Shown here: piece after piece, positions 1 through 5,868 of the stretch
Position numbering within the stretch: position 1 is the first letter of the stretch
Layout of the letters: every line of letters starts with the position of its first letter
NCBI GenBank assembly: GCA_003535335.1
Contig: DOHJ01000193.1
Span: 1-8,391, forward strand
DNA: 8,391 nt
Direction: 5' to 3'
Source: Paracoccaceae bacterium
GTDB lineage: Bacteria > Pseudomonadota > Alphaproteobacteria > Rhodobacterales > Rhodobacteraceae
Translations under genes and position numbers: made by a program
Notes under the pieces: generated by a model
What the model was told of the DNA's origin: nothing
Databases searched by the model: none
What the model saw: the letters and a program-made list of their open reading frames with translations, nothing else

Positions 1-245
1 TACTGGATGGCATGAAACACCGGCGAGGCATGCGGTTTGACCGCAATCCGGTCTTGCGGCCTGAGCGTGTGAAAATAAAGCGCCGCCATAATCTGGGTGA
101 TCGAGGCCGACGAGGCCTGATGTCCGCCGACCTTAACATCACCATCCGCCTTGGTGCGGTTGTGATTGGCATTATGCACAGTCCAGCAGGCAGTCCATAG
201 CACCTGATCGGCAATCAGCTTCAGCATGTCATTGGAATTTTTCAT
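1..245 (-). CDS. Transketolase / pyruvate dehydrogenase E1-like protein, N-terminal part
   Basis: The first 81 codons of a thiamine-diphosphate enzyme of the transketolase / homodimeric pyruvate dehydrogenase E1 type; the rest lies beyond the left edge. The ATG at 245 opens a frame that runs uninterrupted to the edge. Visible marks are a GGHQASSASI segment (about residues 44-53), matching the early cofactor-domain region of these enzymes, then an ALYFHTLRPQDR stretch and a KPHASPVFHAIQ stretch like the family's conserved histidine/alanine segment. The family uses thiamine diphosphate to decarboxylate pyruvate or to transfer ketol units; which reaction applies here cannot be told from this fragment. 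The gene is divergent from the nanR-like gene and shares a 124-bp gap with it, so common regulation is possible. The ribosome binding site is weak (AAGA about 8 bases upstream). The family assignment is fairly sure; the substrate is unknown. Confidence 0.72.
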   Translation of the reverse strand, partial: MKNSNDMLKLIADQVLWTACWTVHNANHNRTKADGDVKVGGHQASSASITQIMAALYFHTLRPQDRIAVKPHASPVFHAIQ

Positions 246-262
246 GAATAATCTTGCGGTTA

Positions 263-275
263 GGTAAAATTTACC
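263..275. promoter_or_regulatory. Candidate operator palindrome GGTAAA-N-TTTACC
   Basis: A perfect 6-bp inverted repeat with a single central base, GGTAAAATTTACC, lies 17 bp upstream of the start of the leftward transketolase-like gene, in the gap shared with the nanR-like gene. E. coli NanR binds repeats of GGTATA, and this half-site is similar (GGTAAA). The symmetry is seen directly; its role as a regulator site is inferred. It could instead be a chance A/T-rich palindrome. Confidence 0.35.
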
Positions 276-283
276 GGGATGGC

Positions 284-312
284 TTGAATTGGTCTGACTT
301 TTAGGTTATTCG
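284..312 (+). promoter_or_regulatory. Candidate sigma-70 promoter for the nanR-led operon
   Basis: TTGAAT (284-289) and TATTCG (307-312) are separated by 17 bp and lie about 58 bp upstream of the nanR-like start. The -35 box is reasonable and the -10 box is poor (3 of 6 matches to TATAAT). The palindrome at 310-321 overlaps the -10 end, where a repressor could block polymerase. This is a weak prediction. Confidence 0.28.
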
Positions 313-321
313 AATATTCGA
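310..321. promoter_or_regulatory. Candidate operator palindrome TCGAATATTCGA
   Basis: A perfect 12-bp palindrome, TCGAATATTCGA, lies 48 bp upstream of the nanR-like gene. It sits inside a wider, imperfect symmetry: TTGGTC at 289-294 is complementary to GACCAA at 320-325. GntR-family repressors usually bind palindromes next to their own promoters, so autoregulation is a reasonable inference. The sequence alone does not prove binding. Confidence 0.38.
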
Positions 322-369
322 CCAACAGTCAAGCGGAACACGGGCCTGATCGTGAAAAGGTGAAGAAAC

Positions 370-1098
370 ATGACGGAAAGCGAAAAGGTGAACCAGAAAC
401 CCAAAAAACCGATCATTATCAAGCGACTTTCGGATCAAGTCGAGCAAGAGCTTATGTCGATGATCCAGTCTGGCGAATACCGTCCGGGTGATTGCCTGCC
501 ATCCGAGCGCGAGCTGATGGATTTGTTCGGCGTTGGCCGCTCGTCTATCCGCGAAGCCCTGTTTTCGGTGCAACGCAAAGGGTTTTTGAAAATCAATCGC
601 GGCGATAAACCCCGGGTTATTGAGCCAAAGCCGGAAAAGATGATTCCCGAATTTACCGATGTTATCAGGATGGTGTTGTCCAAGCCAAACGGCGTTTTGC
701 ATTTCAATCAGGTGCGTTCGTTCTTTGAGGCCAGCGTTGCCCGTTTTGCCGCCGAAAACGCCACGCCAGACGATATCAGCCGCATAAAAGCGGCGCTGGC
801 GGCCAATCGCAAGGCGGTTTCGGATTTTGACAGCTTTCGGGAAACCGATATTGCCTTTCACCGTGCCATTGCCGAGGCTGCGCATAACCCGATTGTTTCG
901 GGTGTTTTTGATGCGCTGGTAGAGTGGGTGATTACCAAACGTTCCACGCCAACCAATCTGGAAGAACGCAATCGCAGCTCAATTGCCGGACACGAGCGAA
1001 TATTGGAATGCATCACGAACCGCAACACGACCGAGGCCTACAGGGCAATGGCCAAGCATATCGAACGGGCAAATAGTGAATACGACCTGTTATCGTAA
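370..1098 (+). CDS. nanR: NanR-like GntR/FCD-family transcriptional regulator
   Basis: A 242-residue regulator with an N-terminal winged helix (about residues 18-85; LPSERELMDLFGVGRSSIRE is the recognition region) and a C-terminal all-helical FCD ligand domain. It aligns by eye with E. coli NanR along its whole length, including VEQELMSMI, SERELM, GRSSIREAL, KGFLKIN and the segment around residues 108-122 (NGVLHFNQVRSFFEA). The FCD metal/effector pocket pattern appears intact: D160, H164, H208 and H230. NanR in E. coli is a repressor relieved by N-acetylneuraminate; the ligand here may be a related nonulosonate or a pathway sugar acid. The start is the ATG at 370, with AAAAGG and GAAGAA upstream. 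It is the first gene of the operon, 13 bp ahead of the SDR gene, and is probably autoregulated through the palindromes at 263-275 and 310-321. Family assignment is firm; the effector is inferred. Confidence 0.85.
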   Translation: MTESEKVNQKPKKPIIIKRLSDQVEQELMSMIQSGEYRPGDCLPSERELMDLFGVGRSSIREALFSVQRKGFLKINRGDKPRVIEPKPEKMIPEFTDVIRMVLSKPNGVLHFNQVRSFFEASVARFAAENATPDDISRIKAALAANRKAVSDFDSFRETDIAFHRAIAEAAHNPIVSGVFDALVEWVITKRSTPTNLEERNRSSIAGHERILECITNRNTTEAYRAMAKHIERANSEYDLLS

Positions 1099-1111
1099 AA
1101 GAGGAAAAGCA

Positions 1112-1858
1112 ATGATCAGTCTTGAAGGAAAACGCATATTTGTCACGGGGGCCGCAGCCGGTATGGGCCGCTCGATCGCCGAGCTATCGGCCGCAGCCGG
1201 TGCCGAGGTGTTGGCCACGGATGTTGCCAAAGAAGGTTTGGCAGAGCTTGAGGCAAAAGGCATTCAGACGGCGGTTCTGGATGCGACAGACAAAGACGCG
1301 ATTGACGATTTGTTTGGCCGCCAAGCGCCGTTCACCGGCATCGTCAACACGGCGGGCTGGGTGCATCACGGCACTCTTACTGAAACCGATGATGCGGCTT
1401 GGCGGCGGTCCTTTAACATCAATGTCGACAGCATGTTTTACGTGATTAGCGCCGCCCTGCCGGGGATGGTCAAAAACGGCGGTGGCTCGATCATAAACAT
1501 GGCGTCCATTGCCTCGTCGATCAAAGGCTTTAAATTTCGCGCCGCCTATGCTTCGTCCAAAGCGGCGGTGATCGGGCTGACTAAATCGGTGGCGGTTGAT
1601 TATATGGATGACGGCATTCGCTGTAACGCGATCTGTCCGGGCACCACTGAAACGCCGTCGCTGCACGGCCGCATGAACGCGCTGGTGGATGAGTTGGGCA
1701 GCTTTGAGGCCGCGCGTCAGTGGTTTGTGGATCGTCAGCCAATGAAGCGGTTGGGCCAGCCCGATGAAATTGGCATGTTCGCCCTTTACCTGCTGTCTGA
1801 TGCGGGCAACTTTGCCACTGGGCAATCTTATATTATTGATGGTGGCATTCTTGCCTAG
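1112..1858 (+). CDS. DHRS6-like short-chain dehydrogenase, probable 2-keto-3-deoxy sugar acid dehydrogenase
   Basis: A 248-residue classical SDR. It has the nucleotide-binding TGAAAGMG motif (12-19), Asp37 at the end of strand two (indicating NAD rather than NADP), NTAG at 79-82, and the active-site set N104, S132, Y146 and K150. The long matches NTAGWVHHGTL and YASSKAAVIGLTKSV place it in the DHRS6 / 2-keto-3-deoxy-L-fuconate dehydrogenase subgroup. The three arginines that bind the substrate carboxylate in human DHRS6 have apparent equivalents at R143, R187 and R208, so a sugar acid is a likelier substrate than a free sugar. It probably oxidises C4 of a 2-keto-3-deoxy acid ahead of the FAH hydrolase next door. 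The ATG at 1112 was chosen for its GAGGAA (1101-1106, 5-base spacing) and family length; the frame is open back to 983, but that would run into the nanR-like gene. Confidence 0.82.
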   Translation: MISLEGKRIFVTGAAAGMGRSIAELSAAAGAEVLATDVAKEGLAELEAKGIQTAVLDATDKDAIDDLFGRQAPFTGIVNTAGWVHHGTLTETDDAAWRRSFNINVDSMFYVISAALPGMVKNGGGSIINMASIASSIKGFKFRAAYASSKAAVIGLTKSVAVDYMDDGIRCNAICPGTTETPSLHGRMNALVDELGSFEAARQWFVDRQPMKRLGQPDEIGMFALYLLSDAGNFATGQSYIIDGGILA

Positions 1859-1873
1859 AATAAGGAAAATCTG

Positions 1874-2728
1874 ATGAAACTGATGCGTGTTGGTGCTGTG
1901 GGTGATGAAAAACCGGCTCTTTTGGATGATGCGGGCAAAATCCGTGATTTAAGTTCGGTGATTGGCGACATAAATGGTGCTGTGTTGGCCGATATGTCTT
2001 GGGCTGCGGGGCTGGATGTTGCCGCCTTACCGGAACTGCCTGCGGACAGTCGCATTGGCCCTTGCGTTGGCAATGTCGGAAAATTTGTCTGCGTTGGCCT
2101 GAATTATGCCGACCACGCCAAAGAGGCCGGATTGCCAATCCCGCAAGAGCCAATTTTATTCATGAAAGCCACCTCGGCGATTTGTGGTCCCAATGACGAT
2201 GTGATCATTCCGCGCGACGCCCAAAAAACCGACTGGGAGGTTGAACTGGGCGTGGTGATCGGCAAAAACACGGCCTATGTCAGTAAGGAAAACGCGCTGG
2301 ATCATGTGGCCGGATATTGCCTGATCAATGACGTATCCGAGCGTGAATTCCAGCTGGAAAAAGGCGGCCAGTGGGTGAAGGGCAAAAGCAATGACACCTT
2401 TGGTCCAACCGGTCCTTGGCTGGTGACGCGTGATGAAATGCCCGATGCCTCTAATCTGGCAATGTGGCTGGAGGTGGACGGCAAGCGCTATCAAAACGGA
2501 TCAACCAGCACCATGGTTTTTGATGTGCCAACCCTTGTCAGCTATATTTCCAATTACATGAGCCTGCAGCCGGGTGACATTATTTCAACCGGCACTCCGC
2601 CCGGTGTAGGGCTGGGGCAAAACCCGCAGATTTATTTAAAAGCTGGCCAAACCATGCGGTTGGGCATTGATGGTCTGGGCCAGCAACAGCAAAAAACCGT
2701 GGCATATATTGTGGCAGATAAAGGGTAG
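1874..2728 (+). CDS. FAH-family 2,4-diketo-3-deoxy sugar acid hydrolase
   Basis: A 284-residue fumarylacetoacetate hydrolase family protein that aligns well with the 2,4-diketo-3-deoxy-L-fuconate / L-rhamnonate hydrolases. Relatives are often misannotated as ureidoglycolate lyase. Seen directly: the active-site histidine segment GLNYADHAKEAG (75-86), the metal ligands E122 and E124 in DWEVELGVVIG, D153 in INDVSERE, the KGKSNDTFGPTGPWL segment (169-183), and STGTPPGVG near 238-246. The expected reaction is magnesium-dependent C-C hydrolysis of a 2,4-diketo acid to pyruvate plus a hydroxy acid: glycerate if the precursor is 2-keto-3-deoxygluconate, lactate if it is a 6-deoxy sugar acid. AAGGAA at 1862-1867 precedes the ATG, and the gene starts 15 bp after the SDR stop and ends 4 bp before uxuA. 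Family is firm, exact substrate inferred from neighbours. Confidence 0.83.
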   Translation: MKLMRVGAVGDEKPALLDDAGKIRDLSSVIGDINGAVLADMSWAAGLDVAALPELPADSRIGPCVGNVGKFVCVGLNYADHAKEAGLPIPQEPILFMKATSAICGPNDDVIIPRDAQKTDWEVELGVVIGKNTAYVSKENALDHVAGYCLINDVSEREFQLEKGGQWVKGKSNDTFGPTGPWLVTRDEMPDASNLAMWLEVDGKRYQNGSTSTMVFDVPTLVSYISNYMSLQPGDIISTGTPPGVGLGQNPQIYLKAGQTMRLGIDGLGQQQQKTVAYIVADKG

Positions 2729-2732
2729 TTAA

Positions 2733-3938
2733 ATGAAACAAACTTGGCGCTGGTACGGGCCTGATGATCCGGTCAGTTTGGGCGATGCCAAACAGGCGGG
2801 GGTTCAGGGTATTGTTACGGCGCTGCATCAAATAACGCCCGGCGATGTCTGGCCCGTTAACGAGATTAAAAACCGTCAGGTCGAAATTGCGCGCCTGCCA
2901 TCGGGTAACGCCAGCGGCATGACCTGGGATGTGGTTGAAAGCGTCTTTATTTCTGACGACATAAAGGCCCAAAGCGGCGACTGGCGCGCGCAGCTTGATA
3001 ATTACAAACAAAGCCTGCGAAATCTGGCGACCTGTGGCGTGAATGTGGTGGCCTATCACACCATGCCGGTGCTGGATTGGACCCGAACGGATCTGAAGTG
3101 GCAGCACCAGAATACCGGTTTGGCGCTGCGGTTTGATCAGGCTGAACTGGCGGCGTTTGACATTCATATTCTGGGCCGAAAAGGCGCTGGTCAGGATTAT
3201 CCAGAAGATGTTGTGGATGCTACCGCAAAACTAATCCGCGAAAAGGATGATGCTTGGAAGGCCACTCTTGTTTGCACCTTAACCGCAGGTTTGCCCGGCT
3301 CGGGCGAGGGTTGGACGCTGGATGAATTTCGCGACCGCCTTGCGTTGTGGAACGGGGTTTCGCCGCAGCAAGTCTTTGCCAATCACGTTGATTTTCTTTC
3401 AGAAGTTGTTCCTTTGGCCCAAGAACTTGGTTTGCGTTTTGCCTGCCATCCTGATGACCCGCCCTTTCCAATTCTGGGCCTGCCGCGGATCATGTCGACC
3501 GAGGCCGATTTTCAGGCCATGTTTGATGCGGTTGATCTGCCCGCAAACGGCATGACATTTTGCACCGGATCGCTTGGCGCGCGTGGTGATAATGATTTGG
3601 TTGGCATGGCCCGGCGGCTGGGGCCACGGATTCATTTTGCCCATTTGCGTAACGTGCGGCGTGAAAGCGAAACTGTGCCTTGTTCATTTTTTGAAGACGA
3701 TCACATGACTGGATCATCAAACATGGTGCGGATTATCGAAGCCTTGCTGCGCGAAGAGGCGCGGCGCTGTGCGGCGGGTGAAATGATTTGCCAAATTCCC
3801 ATGCGTCCGGATCACGGCCATGAATTGATGACCGATATTAATGCGGGCGGTAATCCCGGCTATAGTGCGATTGGCCGTTTGCGTGGTTTGGCAGAATTGC
3901 GCGGGGCGATGCTGGCGATTAAGGAATGCGTAATCTGA
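2733..3938 (+). CDS. uxuA: D-mannonate dehydratase
   Basis: A 401-residue protein matching UxuA from end to end, against 394 residues in E. coli. The N-terminus TWRWYGPDDPVSL and the segments MPVLDWTRTDL, HPDDPP (239-244), LGLPRI, CTGS (277-280), HLR (304-306), RPDHGH (358-363) and NPGYSAIGR are all present; they carry the family's metal-binding and catalytic Cys/His/Asp residues. UxuA dehydrates D-mannonate to 2-keto-3-deoxy-D-gluconate in the cytoplasm. About six extra residues appear around 48-62 compared with E. coli. AAGGG overlaps the end of the FAH gene and serves the ATG at 2733. The gene is translationally coupled to the lactonase, with its TGA overlapping the next ATG. There is no KDG kinase or KDPG aldolase beside it; instead the SDR and FAH genes suggest an oxidative, kinase-free exit from KDG. 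Confidence 0.92.
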   Translation: MKQTWRWYGPDDPVSLGDAKQAGVQGIVTALHQITPGDVWPVNEIKNRQVEIARLPSGNASGMTWDVVESVFISDDIKAQSGDWRAQLDNYKQSLRNLATCGVNVVAYHTMPVLDWTRTDLKWQHQNTGLALRFDQAELAAFDIHILGRKGAGQDYPEDVVDATAKLIREKDDAWKATLVCTLTAGLPGSGEGWTLDEFRDRLALWNGVSPQQVFANHVDFLSEVVPLAQELGLRFACHPDDPPFPILGLPRIMSTEADFQAMFDAVDLPANGMTFCTGSLGARGDNDLVGMARRLGPRIHFAHLRNVRRESETVPCSFFEDDHMTGSSNMVRIIEALLREEARRCAAGEMICQIPMRPDHGHELMTDINAGGNPGYSAIGRLRGLAELRGAMLAIKECVI

Positions 3939-4813
3939 TGCAGATTGATGTGCTGATTGATCTAAAAACCACCCTTGGCGAAGGCCCGTTGTGGGATGTT
4001 GAACAACAACGGCTGTATTTTATCGATTCCTTTGACGGGCGCATCTTTCGCTGTACGGTTGATGGTGGCGAAGTGCGCAGTTGGGATTTGCCGGCCAAAA
4101 TCGGCTCGATGGCATTATGCAAAGACGGTCTGGGGGCAATTTGTGCGTTGGAAAACGGCTTTCATCTGCTGGATTTTGCCAGTGGTGACTGCAATCTTAT
4201 CATTGATCCCGAACCTGACAAACCGCTAAACCGGCTAAACGATGGCAAGGTCGATCGGCGGGGGCGGTTTTTTTGTGGCTCGATGGACACCAGCGAAGAG
4301 GGACCGAATGGCGCGCTTTATCGGCTTGATCCGGATTTTAGTCTGCATAAAATTGATGATGGCATTATCGTTTCCAACGGCCCGTGCTGGTCGCCTGATG
4401 ACCGGATTTTTTATTTTGCCGACAGCTGGTCAGGTGAAATTCGTGCCTATGATTATGACATAAAAACCGGCAGCGTCAGCAATCGCCGGAGATTTACAAC
4501 GCTTGATGCAGACATCGGCGCACCGGATGGATCAACCGTGGATGCCGAGGGTTTTTTGTGGAATGCGCAATGTTTTGATGGCTGTATAAAACGCTATGCA
4601 CCGGACGGAAGTCTGGATCGGGTGATTGAAATGCCGGTGCGAAAAGTGACGTCGGTTAATTTTGGCGGGCCAAACATGGACATCTTGTTTGTGACCTCGA
4701 TGGCCAAACCGCCCTTGCCGCGGTTTCCCGGTGACGGTCAATTGCGCGGCAGCGTTTTTGCAATTTCCGGGTTGGAAATTTTAGGGGTGCCGGAACCACG
4801 CTTTGGCGGCTGA
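3938..4813 (+). CDS. SMP-30/gluconolactonase-family sugar lactonase
   Basis: A 291-residue six-bladed beta-propeller lactonase of the SMP-30/regucalcin family. The metal ligands can be placed by pattern: E15 in LGEGPLWD, N101 in RLNDGKVD, N147 in SNGPCWS and D197 in GAPDGSTVD. R99 next to the metal site matches the substrate-binding arginine of the family. It would open an aldonolactone to the aldonate, supplying UxuA if the substrate is mannonolactone. I chose the ATG at 3938, which overlaps the uxuA stop as TGATG and has AAGGA 12 bases upstream. An in-frame ATG at 3926 would add four residues, but the AAGGA abuts it directly. Relatives act on varied sugar lactones, so the specificity comes from context. 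It is the last gene of the rightward operon, 29 bp from the convergent nanA-like gene. Confidence 0.86.
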   Translation: MQIDVLIDLKTTLGEGPLWDVEQQRLYFIDSFDGRIFRCTVDGGEVRSWDLPAKIGSMALCKDGLGAICALENGFHLLDFASGDCNLIIDPEPDKPLNRLNDGKVDRRGRFFCGSMDTSEEGPNGALYRLDPDFSLHKIDDGIIVSNGPCWSPDDRIFYFADSWSGEIRAYDYDIKTGSVSNRRRFTTLDADIGAPDGSTVDAEGFLWNAQCFDGCIKRYAPDGSLDRVIEMPVRKVTSVNFGGPNMDILFVTSMAKPPLPRFPGDGQLRGSVFAISGLEILGVPEPRFGG

Positions 4814-4820
4814 TTCCGGC
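4789..4820 (+). terminator. Possible weak terminator overlapping the lactonase stop
   Basis: GCCGGAA (4789-4795) and TTCCGGC (4814-4820) form a perfect 7-bp stem with an 18-base loop that contains the lactonase stop codon. A modestly T-rich stretch follows (GGTTTCTGAATTTTA). The loop is long and the T-run interrupted, so efficiency is doubtful. It is the only hairpin I see at the convergent junction. Confidence 0.28.
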
Positions 4821-4842
4821 GGTTTCTGAATTTTATCCGGCG

Positions 4843-5724
4843 CTACCGCGACAGATATTTCTCATGCGCTTTGGCCAATTGGTATTTGCCATCATCTGAC
4901 AATGGCCTAAATGGGGCGCGGCAATCACCCATCGGGATACCCTCTAGATCCAGCAGATATTTTAGCGACCGAAACACGCCAAGCGGCACAATAGCGTCAA
5001 TCAATTGATTTATTTCACTTTGCAATTCGCGGGATTTTTTCGCGTCATTTGCATGATAGGCTTTGTAGAGGTCCACAAATTTGTTGCCTTGAACATTAAG
5101 GGTTGAGCCGATCACGCCGCAAGCCCCGACGGCCAAACCGGAAAGCGCGGTTTCATCATAGCCGTTAAAGATCAGTTTATCGGGGTTTTCACGGATTATT
5201 TGCTCCATGGCGTAATAATCAAGCGTGGTGTTTTTCAAGGCGATAACATTGGGCAAATTAAGCAATTCGGTTATCTGCCCGGCCCCCATTATCACGCCAG
5301 TCAGGGCCGGAATGTTATAGATCACAAATGGCACATTCGTGACGCTGGACAGGGTTCTGTAATAGTCCAGCAATTCAGCCGAATCGTACTTGAAATAAAA
5401 CGGAGGGATCGCCGATATCGCATCATATCCGGCATCGGCCGCGATACGCGCCAACTTGTGACTGGTCCGGGGGTTCATATCGCCCACTTGTGCAATCAGC
5501 CGTGTTCTACCTTGCACCAATTTAGCGGTTTCTTGCAGGACGCTTACCCTTTCATCATAGCTCTGCAGAAAGGTTTTAGCGGTGCTGCCGCCAACATATA
5601 ACCCGCTAATTCTGTGGTCGATATTTCGATCGATCATCGCGGCAATCGAGGTGAAGTTTATTTTGTCGCCACCGTCAGAATAGGGCGTAAGTAATGCGGT
5701 GTAGGAACCTGATTCGATAGACAT
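4843..5724 (-). CDS. nanA: N-acetylneuraminate lyase (NanA) homologue
   Basis: A 293-residue class I aldolase of the DHDPS/NAL superfamily, closest by eye to sialic acid lyase. The Schiff-base lysine is K164 (ALKNTT) and the catalytic tyrosine Y136 (YNIPALTGV). The pyruvate carboxylate pocket is GGST at 45-48. FNGYDE (186-191) carries D190 and E191, and GST at 206-208 carries S207; these match the E. coli residues that hold the C6-C9 tail of sialic acid, favouring a nonulosonate over a simple 2-keto-3-deoxy acid. GGST is followed by Ala-Lys where E. coli has Gly-Glu. The reaction would be reversible cleavage to pyruvate plus ManNAc (from Neu5Ac) or mannose (from KDN). AAAGGG lies 6 bases before the ATG. 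It follows the broken ATPase gene after 144 bp, in the same direction, and converges on the lactonase operon. No nanE or nanK is in the window. KDG aldolase activity remains possible. Confidence 0.82.
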   Translation of the reverse strand: MSIESGSYTALLTPYSDGGDKINFTSIAAMIDRNIDHRISGLYVGGSTAKTFLQSYDERVSVLQETAKLVQGRTRLIAQVGDMNPRTSHKLARIAADAGYDAISAIPPFYFKYDSAELLDYYRTLSSVTNVPFVIYNIPALTGVIMGAGQITELLNLPNVIALKNTTLDYYAMEQIIRENPDKLIFNGYDETALSGLAVGACGVIGSTLNVQGNKFVDLYKAYHANDAKKSRELQSEINQLIDAIVPLGVFRSLKYLLDLEGIPMGDCRAPFRPLSDDGKYQLAKAHEKYLSR

Positions 5725-5868
5725 GTTATGCCCTTTAACGAGCGTGTTTTATGTGAATGTTATTTTAAAAACCCGCGAAAAATGCCGGTTGGGTTTGCGA
5801 TATTTCGTAAATGGAACGATGCCGTGATGTTTGAGCAGCCGATGGGCCAGGATTGGAAAGTTCCAAAA

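Noticed and set aside
301..885. Minus-strand frame of 194 codons opposite the nanR-like gene
   Set aside because: It lies antisense to a gene with full-length family similarity and shows no recognisable domain, so it is a by-product of codon use.
983..1111. Longer start for the SDR gene at 983
   Set aside because: It would overlap the end of the nanR-like gene by over 100 bp and add about 43 residues not found in the family. The ATG at 1112 has a strong ribosome binding site.
1184..1825. Minus-strand frame of 213 codons opposite the SDR
   Set aside because: The plus strand carries all SDR motifs. The antisense translation is rich in His/Arg/Gln with no family features.
1112..1858. SDR as an N-acetylmannosamine or mannose dehydrogenase feeding the lactonase
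   Set aside because: This would complete the pathway neatly, but the subgroup match and the three carboxylate-binding arginines favour a sugar-acid substrate. It is kept only as a minor alternative.
5769..5796. AAACCC/GGGTTT inverted repeat as a terminator after the ATPase
   Set aside because: The stem is only six pairs, half of them A/T, with a 16-base loop. It is too weak to call.
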